Shown one piece after another: positions 15,492-23,288 of a stretch of DNA of 34,510 nt. The stretch lies in NCBI RefSeq assembly GCF_900142695.1, contig NZ_FRBU01000035.1:1-34510 (forward strand). The letters run 5' to 3'. The notes beneath the pieces are model-generated. The model did no database searches, had not been told where the DNA came from, and was given only the letters and a program-made list of their open reading frames with translations. The DNA is from Flavobacterium xanthum (GTDB lineage Bacteria; Bacteroidota; Bacteroidia; Flavobacteriales; Flavobacteriaceae). Position 1 is the stretch's first letter. Each line of letters starts with the position of its first letter. The position numbers and the translations under genes were made by a program.

Positions 15492-17570
15492 TTAAAAAAC
15501 ATACGATACTGAAAACCCACCATAATAATTGACTGGATTTCCAGGGTAAAAATAACGTGGTGCAGCTGTGCCAAAACCAACTGCGTTCGGCAAAATGTTG
15601 GCTGCATATTTGGTGTCCAAAGCGTTATTCATTCCGGCATTTAATTCGGTTTGCAGAATTCTAAACAAAGTAAAAACATAGGTTGTTTTTATTTCCAGCA
15701 ACGAATACCGCTCACTGTATTTTGTATTGGAATCATTTAATGGGATTTTGCCCATCGTTCGGAAAGAAGTGTTCAAACTCAAGCCGTTTTTTGTATTTAA
15801 ATCCACACCAATATTAAATTGCGTTTCAGGGACGCCTGTCAATTGATTTCCTGAATAGTCCGCATCACCATCTATAAATTCTTTGAATTTAAAATCATTA
15901 ACTGCTCCAGATAGATAAGGCGTGATTTGAAGTTGCGTCTTTTCTAAGAGTTTATAATTAAATAAGAATTCAACACCCGAATGTGAACTACTTCCGGCAT
16001 TAATTCCCACAAATTGATCATCGGCAGTGCGTCGTGCTACCAATAAATTTTTAATTTGTGTGGTATAAAAAGTTACTTCGGTATAGACTTTATTTTTAAG
16101 CCAATTTCCTTTGAAACCCAATTCATAATTCCAACCCACTTCTGATTTCAGATCTGTGTTTATTTGACCTTCGGGAGTCAAGATTTCGGCGACTGACGGA
16201 ACCGAAAATCCATTGCTGATGGAAGCGAAAATATTCTTACCGTTACTTACTTTATAAGACAAACCAACTCTGGGTGACCACACATTTCCAAAAGTAAAAG
16301 GCATTTTTTGACCGCTAGAATTATTTTCGAAAACATTTTGTAAAGAATAGGAAGTGGTATTCAATGCCAATCCGCTTTCCAAATGTAATTTTTGAGAGAG
16401 CCAAAGTTCCATTTGTAAAAAGTAATTGCTGTACTTCCTATTTTGTTTAATGGCGCTGAACGCATCACCTTGTAGACTTCCCTGACCCGGTTGCGATTGG
16501 TATAAATTGCGATACAGCGTAAAGTCGTATTGTTCTGTAAGCAACTCCGTACCCAAACTCAATTCAAAGGGCAACGAAAACAATTGGTCTTTATAATTCA
16601 CATTGGAACGAATTCCAACTGAACTTGTTCTATCCTCCAAAATATCAAAAGGTCTGGGTTCGTAAGCATCTTTGAAATTTGAAAAAAGACTGGTTTGTAT
16701 CGACCATTTTTCAGAAAATCGATGATCGTATGCCAGTCCAAGCAGGAATTTATCGTACGACTCAAAACCTTGTGCAGCAGCCCAAGTGGTAGCCGCTATT
16801 TCTGGATTATTTCTCAAATCACTCTCATTAATAGAACTCGGAATAAAGGCTTTTAAGCGGGTAAAAGTGCCTAAAAATGACAATTCCCCTTTGGCACTTA
16901 GTCGCTGTTTTCCGTGCAAGTTGAACGTCTTTCGTTTATAAGAACTGTTGGCTCTAAAACCGTCACTTTCCAAATCCGTAAAACTGGTAAATACATTCGT
17001 TTTGGAATCGCTATATCCTGCTGCAAGTCGTTGTTGCAATAAGCCAAAACTTCCAAAAGTAACCGATGCGTTCCCAAACGATTGCAGCAAAGGAGTTTCC
17101 TTAGAAAACAATTGAATCACGCCTCCCAAACCGGAACCAAAACTGGTGGAATTGGGTCCTTTTATAATTTCTATTTTTTCGATAGCAGCCAAATCAAGAT
17201 CATCAATTGTAGTATCACCTTCGCCAGAAGTCAACGGAATTCCATCAAAATAGGCTTTTATTTTAGTGGTGCCAAATTGCGATCGTGCGCCAATACCGCG
17301 AATCGTTATTCTATTGGTGTTCAAAGCGCCTTGTTGCATCGTAACACCTGGGATTTTATTCAAAACGGGAGTCAATATAATTCCGTCACTTTTAGCAATG
17401 TCGGCAGCAGTAATCACAGCAACAGATGAAGCAGTGTTTTGAAGCACATTTTTGATTGGCGAACCCTTCAACGTAATTTCTGAAAGAGCAATCGTATCTT
17501 TTTTTATTTGGCCAAAAACAGCAGTAACACTACCTAAAAAAAGCAAGAAAGAAAGAGAATTTTTAAACAA
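15492..17570 (-). CDS. TonB-dependent outer-membrane receptor, possible PQQ importer
   Basis: A 692-residue TonB-dependent transporter: signal peptide (1-20), TonB-box-like DTIALSEITL (24-33), plug domain (about 40-155, with ITIRGIGARSQFG and GPNSTSFGSGLGGVIQL), and a 22-strand barrel ending in the C-terminal aromatic YVF. The plug (RGIGARSQFG...DGIPLTSGEGDTTIDDLDL) and several barrel segments resemble E. coli YncD/PqqU, the PQQ transporter, and the gene lies convergent to a PQQ-dependent dehydrogenase. PQQ uptake is therefore a reasonable inference, though a siderophore or sugar substrate is not excluded. There is no carboxypeptidase-like CTE domain, so it is not a SusC protein. The only start in reach is TTG at 17570. 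A structured leader lies upstream. Confidence 0.88.
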   Translation of the reverse strand: MFKNSLSFLLFLGSVTAVFGQIKKDTIALSEITLKGSPIKNVLQNTASSVAVITAADIAKSDGIILTPVLNKIPGVTMQQGALNTNRITIRGIGARSQFGTTKIKAYFDGIPLTSGEGDTTIDDLDLAAIEKIEIIKGPNSTSFGSGLGGVIQLFSKETPLLQSFGNASVTFGSFGLLQQRLAAGYSDSKTNVFTSFTDLESDGFRANSSYKRKTFNLHGKQRLSAKGELSFLGTFTRLKAFIPSSINESDLRNNPEIAATTWAAAQGFESYDKFLLGLAYDHRFSEKWSIQTSLFSNFKDAYEPRPFDILEDRTSSVGIRSNVNYKDQLFSLPFELSLGTELLTEQYDFTLYRNLYQSQPGQGSLQGDAFSAIKQNRKYSNYFLQMELWLSQKLHLESGLALNTTSYSLQNVFENNSSGQKMPFTFGNVWSPRVGLSYKVSNGKNIFASISNGFSVPSVAEILTPEGQINTDLKSEVGWNYELGFKGNWLKNKVYTEVTFYTTQIKNLLVARRTADDQFVGINAGSSSHSGVEFLFNYKLLEKTQLQITPYLSGAVNDFKFKEFIDGDADYSGNQLTGVPETQFNIGVDLNTKNGLSLNTSFRTMGKIPLNDSNTKYSERYSLLEIKTTYVFTLFRILQTELNAGMNNALDTKYAANILPNAVGFGTAAPRYFYPGNPVNYYGGFSVSYVF

Positions 17571-17620
17571 TTGAAAGTGTATTTATAGGATTAAAAATAG
17601 TGTTAGGTTAGTTCGCTAGG

Positions 17621-17680
17621 GGCATTCGTTGTAAGTGCCTCCTTCTTGAACGATTCGAATAATTCACAGCAACGAATACC
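17621..17680 (-). promoter_or_regulatory. Candidate structured leader upstream of the TonB receptor
   Basis: On the minus strand GGTATTCGTT pairs with AACGAATGCC (10 bp, one G-U) around a 40-base loop, ending about 50 bases before the receptor start. The loop contains AGAAGGAGGCAC; its GGCA can instead pair with the TGCC of the 3' arm, giving two exclusive folds. I could not match it to a known riboswitch class. Confidence 0.35.
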
Positions 17681-17781
17681 AAAAATTTAAAAAAAAACTA
17701 TAGAACTTTATCATTGCGATTGAAAAGCAAAATAAACTCAAATTACCGATAGTACCAATAATGCCTGACGATTGATAAAAG

Positions 17782-17986
17782 TAACCCGTTTGGTGCAAGT
17801 AACAAAAACGGCAGTTCGAGTGTTTTTTGTGCAAATCTAAAGGCTACTCGAAGTGACGTGTATCGAGAATCGTTTTTACTACTAATTTTTCTTGTGCTCG
17901 ATACGATTTTCTTCCAGAGGCTTCGGGATAAAATCACTCGAACTGACGAAAAATTACATTAAAAACTAATTACACCCAACGGGTTA
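17782..17986. repeat. Nested inverted-repeat element (~205 bp)
   Basis: Three inverted-repeat pairs are nested: outer TAACCCGTTTGGTG (17782-17795) with CACCCAACGGGTTA (17973-17986, one mismatch); middle CAGTTCGAGTG (17812-17822) with CACTCGAACTG (17935-17945, perfect); inner GTATCGAG (17860-17867) with CTCGATAC (17897-17904, perfect). The whole can fold into a long imperfect hairpin. It resembles dispersed palindromic intergenic repeats of Flavobacterium and a non-autonomous mobile element. The frame covering part of it is not credible as a gene. Confidence 0.7.
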
Positions 17987-18297
17987 AAGTTAGTTTTTTC
18001 TTTCCACTTCCAAAAAACAATTTCAAAAATCGCAACTAAAAACAAAATAGTGTTTCTACCTCAACTATCATTAAAATTTTATTTATTTTAGTACTACCTA
18101 AGACCCTATAATTTTGAAAAAGGATTAAAATAGGTAAAGGTCTTGTTAAACCGTAAATTATATAAAAAATACCGCTTCAAGGCACTACTTTAGTAGAAAA
18201 GACGTTCTTTAAAAAACATATCTTTGCAATACAATCAAGCATTAAAACAAACTTAAATAGCCTTCCTCTTTTATCTTAAAATCAACATTATCTACCT
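17987..18297 (+). promoter_or_regulatory. Upstream region and promoter of the lipoprotein/deacetylase pair
   Basis: A perfect TAnnTTTG box, TATCTTTG, lies at 18219-18226, about 72 bases before the lipoprotein ATG. Further upstream is a stem-like segment (AAGACC near 18100 with GGTCTT near 18140, enclosing CCTATAATTTT and AAAATAGG). No gene is visible in this stretch. Confidence 0.4.
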
Positions 18298-19329
18298 ATG
18301 AAAAAATCAACAATTGCATTTATCACCCTTCCCTTATTGTTGTTAAGTACTTTAGCCTGCAATCGTGGCAAAGCAGCTGATACTGAAAACGAAACAGAGG
18401 AAACGGCAACCGTAAAAGTAGTGGATTCGATAGAGAAAACGCCCACTCTTACCATTGACACGGTGGATTACAATAAAAGAATGATTGCGTTAAGCAATAA
18501 TGACACAACAGGTCGATGGCCCGTAAAAACGCCTTATCCCTTGCCAGGAGCACTTTTGCCATACAATAGGATAATAGCGTATTACGGGAATTTATACTCC
18601 ACCAGAATGGGAATCCTGGGGGAACTTCCTCGAAAAGAAATGTTGGCAAAACTACAAGGGGAAGTAGCCAAGTGGCAAGCGGCAGATTCCACTGTAAAAA
18701 CAATTCCTGCTTTGCATTACATTGCTGTTACCGCTCAAGGCGCTCCAGGGAAAAATAATATGCACCGCCTACGCATGCCTTTTAAACAAATTGACACTAT
18801 TATCAGCTGGGCAAAACCAATTAATGCTTTGGTGTTTTTGGATATCCAGGTAGGACATAGCACGGTTAAATCTGAGGTAGCCGAACTGGAAAAATACCTT
18901 GCTATGCCGAATGTGCACCTTGGGATTGATCCTGAATTTTCTATGAAAGGCGGAGAACGTCCAGGATCAAAAATTGGGCATTTTACGGCAGCTGACATCA
19001 ATGATGCGATAGACATTCTAGCAGACATTGTGCGCAAAAACAAGTTGACTCCAAAAGTATTGGTAATACACCGATTTACGCAAGGAATGGTCAAAAACTA
19101 TAAAGAAATCAAAAAAGTTCCTGAGGTTCAAATCGTCATGGATATGGATGGTTTTGGAAGTAAAGTATTAAAAAAAGATTCTTATAAGGCTTACATATAC
19201 AGAGAACCCGTTCAGTTTACCGGTTTTAAATTGTTTTATAAAAATGACAATAAAAACGACTGGAAAATGTATAGCCCAGAAGAATTAGTGAAGTTCACTC
19301 CTAAACCGATTTATATTCAGTACCAATAA
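18298..19329 (+). CDS. Uncharacterised lipoprotein, predicted TIM-barrel-like exoprotein
   Basis: A 343-residue lipoprotein: lipobox LSTLAC with Cys21, a charged linker (22-70), then a folded domain. Conserved-looking segments are YYGNLYSTRMGILGE (95-109), FLDIQVGHSTV (180-190), LGIDPEFSMKGGERPG (208-223), KVLVIHRFTQGMV and IVMDMDGFG, ending PKPIYIQYQ. Strand-end acidic residues spaced along the chain (Asp182, Asp211, Glu213) suggest an alpha/beta barrel with an acidic pocket, as in glycosidases; I know homologous proteins in other phyla including Actinobacteria, but none with an established function. The gene lies 15 bases upstream of a polysaccharide deacetylase, so a joint role in cell-surface or external polysaccharide processing is likely. 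Confidence 0.75.
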   Translation: MKKSTIAFITLPLLLLSTLACNRGKAADTENETEETATVKVVDSIEKTPTLTIDTVDYNKRMIALSNNDTTGRWPVKTPYPLPGALLPYNRIIAYYGNLYSTRMGILGELPRKEMLAKLQGEVAKWQAADSTVKTIPALHYIAVTAQGAPGKNNMHRLRMPFKQIDTIISWAKPINALVFLDIQVGHSTVKSEVAELEKYLAMPNVHLGIDPEFSMKGGERPGSKIGHFTAADINDAIDILADIVRKNKLTPKVLVIHRFTQGMVKNYKEIKKVPEVQIVMDMDGFGSKVLKKDSYKAYIYREPVQFTGFKLFYKNDNKNDWKMYSPEELVKFTPKPIYIQYQ

Positions 19330-19344
19330 TTTACCATTGAATTC

Positions 19345-20184
19345 ATGAAAAATATTTTTTATTCCGTTTTCGTTGGCCTATTTTTAATGGTTAGTTGTCA
19401 ATCAGAACCCCGTAAAATAGTACCGGAAGTTCCTTTGGTTGCTGTTCCTGCAAAAGTTGTAGCTCCCAAAAAAGTAGCTGCTGATGCCGCGACCATTCTT
19501 TCGAAAAAAGAAGTGCCTATTTTATGTTACCATAACATTAGGGATTTTAGTGCGAGTGCAAGTGGAAATATAAAAGTGTACACTGTAAAACCACCGGCTT
19601 TTGCCCAACAAATGAAAGCCTTAGCCGATGCTGGATACGAAACCATTTTACCAGAACAACTGTATAATTATTTGGTTTTTGATGGTCCATTGCCCGCAAA
19701 ACCGATCATGATAACATTTGATGATACTCGAGAAGAACAATTCAGTATTGGCGCAGCCGAAATGAAAAAATACGGTTTCAAAGGCGTGTTTTTTATTATG
19801 ACTGTTTCTATTAATCGTCCGGGATATATGAGTAAAGAACAAATCAAAACCTTGTCAGACGACGGGCATGTGGTAGGTGCACACACTTGGGATCATCATA
19901 TGGTTACGAAATATGCAGGAGACGACTGGAATACGCAATTGGTAAAACCAAAGGCAAAACTAGAGGAAATCATAGGAAAACCAGTAACCGATTTTGCTTA
20001 TCCGTTTGGATTATGGAATACTGCGGCAATTCCTGAAATAAAAAAGAGTGATTATAAAATGGGGTATATTTTGTCTACCAAAAGAGATTCGGTAGATCCT
20101 TTATACACTATCAGAAGAATCATTGTTTCTGGAACGTGGTCAACGGATGGCATGATGCGATCTATTGATTCCTCTTTTAAATAA
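19345..20184 (+). CDS. Polysaccharide deacetylase (CE4/NodB) lipoprotein
   Basis: A 279-residue lipoprotein (lipobox MVSC, Cys18) with a Pro/Val/Ala/Lys-rich linker to about residue 52 and a NodB-homology domain. CE4 motif 1 is ITFDDTREEQ with Asp126 and metal ligand Asp127; motif 2 is HVVGAHTWDHH with His180 and His184; motif 3 is DFAYPFGLWN. The enzyme removes acetyl groups from N-acetylated sugars of an extracytoplasmic polysaccharide or peptidoglycan. It is the second gene of a two-gene operon with the preceding lipoprotein. A terminator follows at 20297. Confidence 0.92.
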   Translation: MKNIFYSVFVGLFLMVSCQSEPRKIVPEVPLVAVPAKVVAPKKVAADAATILSKKEVPILCYHNIRDFSASASGNIKVYTVKPPAFAQQMKALADAGYETILPEQLYNYLVFDGPLPAKPIMITFDDTREEQFSIGAAEMKKYGFKGVFFIMTVSINRPGYMSKEQIKTLSDDGHVVGAHTWDHHMVTKYAGDDWNTQLVKPKAKLEEIIGKPVTDFAYPFGLWNTAAIPEIKKSDYKMGYILSTKRDSVDPLYTIRRIIVSGTWSTDGMMRSIDSSFK

Positions 20185-20296
20185 GCTGAATAGTACAGTG
20201 GCAAAGAACAAATTAAAAACCCTAAACTACTTTAGTATCAGGTAACACCATCCAAACTGTATCACGGTATTTATGGAACGAAAAGAATCCCTATAA

Positions 20297-20335
20297 AAAA
20301 GCACTGTCAATACTGAGATATTCGATAGTGCTTTT
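20297..20335 (+). terminator. Terminator of the lipoprotein/deacetylase pair
   Basis: Stem AAAAGCACTGTC / GATAGTGCTTTT (one wobble), 15-base loop, then CTGTTTTTT. The remaining bases between 20185 and 20522 hold no gene; an AT-rich promoter region for the phosphate transporter starts near 20430. Confidence 0.75.
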
Positions 20336-20477
20336 CTGTTTTTTGAAATGCTGTTACTATCCAATTGCGTACCAGCAAGATGAATAAATACTACAAACTT
20401 CAAACCTATTCCATTTACAAGTGGAGTTGATTTTTACCTTATTTCTGGTTTTAATAACATTAAGTTAACATGAATCC

Positions 20478-20496
20478 AAAGTCCTTGAAGGACTTT
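20478..20496 (+). promoter_or_regulatory. Perfect palindrome upstream of PiT transporter
   Basis: AAAGTCCTT and AAGGACTTT are exact 9-base complements around one G, located 27-45 bases before the ATG. It could be an operator or a 5'-UTR hairpin. Confidence 0.4.
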
Positions 20497-20522
20497 TGTA
20501 CAAAATTAAACCCCAAATTAAT

Positions 20523-22766
20523 ATGGAACAGATTTATGTAATTATGTTGATTGCGTTAGGTGTCTTAGCTATCATCGATTTAATGGTTGGCGTGAGTAAC
20601 GACGCAGTAAACTTTTTAAATTCTGCCATAGGTTCAAAAGCCATTTCATTTAAAACTACTATGATTGTGGCTAGTGTTGGAGTTTTAATTGGAGCTTTGT
20701 TTTCTAGTGGAATGATGGAAATAGCGCGAAGTGGTATTTTTGTTCCAAGTATGTTTAGTTTTAACGATGTCATGATCATTTTTTTAGCGGTCATGATTAC
20801 TGACATTCTACTTTTAGATGTTTTTAATTCTTTAGGACTCCCTACCTCCACTACCGTTTCCATAATTTTTGAGTTACTGGGAGCGGCAGTTTGTTTAGCC
20901 CTTTACAAAATATATACGACCGATGATTCTATAGATACTTTGGGAATGTACATTAACACAAAGAAAGCTTCTACTATCGTTTACAGTATCTTACTTTCAG
21001 TGCTACTGTCTTTTTCAATAGGAAGTCTTGTCCAATATATTTCCCGATTGATTTTTACTTTTCATTATGAAAAAAAGTTAAAATATTTTGGTGCTATTTT
21101 TGGAGGAATAGCCATTTCAGCAATTACTTTTTTTATCCTAATTAAAGGATTAAAAGGAGTTTCCTTTATCTCCAAAGCGCAATTTGACTGGATCGATGAG
21201 CATCAGTTTATGATTTTAGGTTTAAATTTTCTTGTTTTTCTAGTACTGTCTCAAGTCCTGATCAGTTACTTTAAAGTCAATATTTTACGTGTTATTATAC
21301 TTGTAGGAACTTTTGCTTTAGCACTGGCTTTTGCAGGAAATGATTTGGTCAACTTTATTGGAGTGCCCATTGCGGCGTTCAACTCTTATGAAATTTTCCA
21401 AGGCAGTGGTGTTTCAGGAGATTCGTTTATGATGGGCGCTTTAGCAAATGATGATATTGTAGCACCCTTTTACTTTTTATTATTAGCTGGTGTTATTATG
21501 GTGATCACCCTTTGGACCTCAAAGAAAGCCAAAAGTGTTATTGAAACGGGAGTTAATTTATCCAGACAAGGCGATGGTATTGAAAAATTTGCACCCAATA
21601 CAGCTTCGAGATTTATCGTCAGATTGGGCTTGTATATTGGCGAAGGAATTAATTTCTTTTTACCAAAAAAATTACAAATAAAAATCGACAGACGTTTTGA
21701 AAACATAGTGAAGCCCACAAAAAAAACAGATGATGAGCCAGCTTTCGATATGGTAAGAGCTTCAGTTAATTTAATGGTCGCCAGTATTTTAATTGCCATA
21801 GGAACCTCTTTAAAGTTACCCCTATCCACTACTTACGTAACATTTATGGTTGCCATGGGAACCTCGTTTGCTGATAGAGCCTGGGATCGGGAGAGTGCGG
21901 TTTATAGAATTGCTGGCGTTTTTAAAGTAATAGGTGGTTGGTTTTTTACCGCAATTATTGCTTTTATATTGGCTTTTATTACCGCTTATATTTTAAAAAT
22001 AGGTGAAGTTTTCGCATTCGTAGGATTATTGCTTTTACTAGGAATTATGTTATATAGAAGCTCTAGAAAACATAAAGAAAAAGTGCAAAGTGAAGCAGAA
22101 ATTAAGAGCTTACGGAAGGAAGACATTGGAACTGTCAAAGAAATGATTACGGAAAGCTCTGCACAAATTTCCAAAGTATTTCGCAAAACTAGTGCGTTAT
22201 ACGGTAATTTGATTGACAATTTAAGTTTACAAGATTTAGCTAAATTAAAAGAAAATAAAAAAGACCAAAAGAAATTAGAAAAAGAAATTGACGAATTAAA
22301 AAGTAACGTTTTTTACTTCATTAAAAACCTAGACGATAATTCAGTTGAAGCGAGTAAATTTTACATATTGATTTTGGGTTATTTGCAAGATATGGTTCAA
22401 TCCATAGATTTTATTACAACCAATAGTTATTCGCACGTCAATAACAATCACAAGCAATTAAAATTCAATCAAATTAGAGACTTGAAAACAGTGGACGAAC
22501 AATTGCAGCAGTTGTTGCGACTGTTAGAAGACAGTTTTAAGACCGAAGATTTTTACAAGATTGACCTTATATTAAACGACAAACAAGTTCTTTTAGACAC
22601 GGTTTCTGAGTTGATATCAAAACAAATTATAAGAATTAGAACTACAGAAACGAGTCCTAAAAACAGTAAGTTATATTTCGCTTTGTTATTAGAAACAAAT
22701 GATCTAGTAAAGTCTATTATGAACTTATTGGAATTATTCAAAGAATTTAATAAACTCAATAAATAG
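20523..22766 (+). CDS. PiT-family inorganic phosphate transporter with C-terminal cytoplasmic domain
   Basis: A 747-residue inner-membrane phosphate permease of the PiT (PF01384) family. Both duplicated signature regions are present: VGVSNDAVNFLNSAIGSKA (22-40) and FAGNDLVNFIGVPIAAF (about 270-286), each with the ND pair involved in ion and phosphate binding. Membrane segments run to about residue 525. The remaining 220 residues are soluble, highly charged and helical, resembling a PhoU-like regulatory domain fused to the permease as in many Bacteroidota homologues. The start at 20523 replaces a TTG nine codons earlier because the ATG immediately precedes the first membrane helix. A palindrome lies just upstream. 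Confidence 0.92.
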   Translation: MEQIYVIMLIALGVLAIIDLMVGVSNDAVNFLNSAIGSKAISFKTTMIVASVGVLIGALFSSGMMEIARSGIFVPSMFSFNDVMIIFLAVMITDILLLDVFNSLGLPTSTTVSIIFELLGAAVCLALYKIYTTDDSIDTLGMYINTKKASTIVYSILLSVLLSFSIGSLVQYISRLIFTFHYEKKLKYFGAIFGGIAISAITFFILIKGLKGVSFISKAQFDWIDEHQFMILGLNFLVFLVLSQVLISYFKVNILRVIILVGTFALALAFAGNDLVNFIGVPIAAFNSYEIFQGSGVSGDSFMMGALANDDIVAPFYFLLLAGVIMVITLWTSKKAKSVIETGVNLSRQGDGIEKFAPNTASRFIVRLGLYIGEGINFFLPKKLQIKIDRRFENIVKPTKKTDDEPAFDMVRASVNLMVASILIAIGTSLKLPLSTTYVTFMVAMGTSFADRAWDRESAVYRIAGVFKVIGGWFFTAIIAFILAFITAYILKIGEVFAFVGLLLLLGIMLYRSSRKHKEKVQSEAEIKSLRKEDIGTVKEMITESSAQISKVFRKTSALYGNLIDNLSLQDLAKLKENKKDQKKLEKEIDELKSNVFYFIKNLDDNSVEASKFYILILGYLQDMVQSIDFITTNSYSHVNNNHKQLKFNQIRDLKTVDEQLQQLLRLLEDSFKTEDFYKIDLILNDKQVLLDTVSELISKQIIRIRTTETSPKNSKLYFALLLETNDLVKSIMNLLELFKEFNKLNK

Positions 22767-23222
22767 TAGTTTAGTCAATATCGAAAAATGGGCAACGCTA
22801 TTTTAAAAGGCTTTTTATTCCCGAAATAGTCTTAGCATGATGCGTACTTATATCTTACAACATTAGGAATAGGCGACGGTTTCTGTCCGTTTTAGTATGG
22901 CGCTTTTTGCTGGTTTTATCCCTTTTAATGTAAAGGCGAAGTTTTTTGAGGTCATAGCTTCGCCAACGAGCAACCAAGCCAAAGTGACAATTGGTAAAAT
23001 CGGGTTCATTTTTATTTCTAAAACAACTATTAATAAATAAGTATTGCGGCAAAAAATCAGCACGATTTGTAGCGCAAGATAGTATCTCAAGAACTTTTGG
23101 CGCTGCGAGATAAATCGCCATTAGGATGCCTTCAAACTAAGGATAGATTGCACAATACAGCAGCAAGAAATGGCTACTTCCTATACTTTATGCCTTCTTA
23201 CTTTTTTTTATTTAGAACAGGT
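22767..23222. other. Non-coding region with hairpins, repeat-like
   Basis: No credible gene is seen: frames here are short, overlap one another and encode low-complexity translations. A clear hairpin GGCGAAG / CTTCGCC lies around 22932-22961. The sequence style (GAGCAACCAAGCCAAAGTGACAATTG and similar, given only in part here) resembles dispersed intergenic repeats I associate with Flavobacterium genomes. Confidence 0.5.
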
Positions 23223-23276
23223 TTCATAAAAAAGCACCATCATATTCCTTAGAATCGATCGTGCTTTTTTTATGAA
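23223..23276. terminator. Bidirectional terminator between PiT and EnvC-like genes
   Basis: Arms TTCATAAAAAAGCAC (23223-23237) and GTGCTTTTTTTATGAA (23261-23276) pair fully apart from one extra T. The A/T runs lie inside the stem so it works in both directions; it sits 13 bases past the minus-strand EnvC-like stop. Confidence 0.8.
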
Positions 23277-23288
23277 AACTACTTTTTT

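Noticed and set aside
15492..17570. SusC-type glycan importer
   Set aside because: Too short, no N-terminal extension domain, and no SusD partner gene.
17743..17937. 64-codon minus-strand frame
   Set aside because: It falls inside the nested inverted-repeat element and its translation has no protein-like pattern.
22855..23121. Two overlapping minus-strand frames (88 and 75 codons)
   Set aside because: They overlap in different frames, have no family or start context, and lie in repeat-like sequence.
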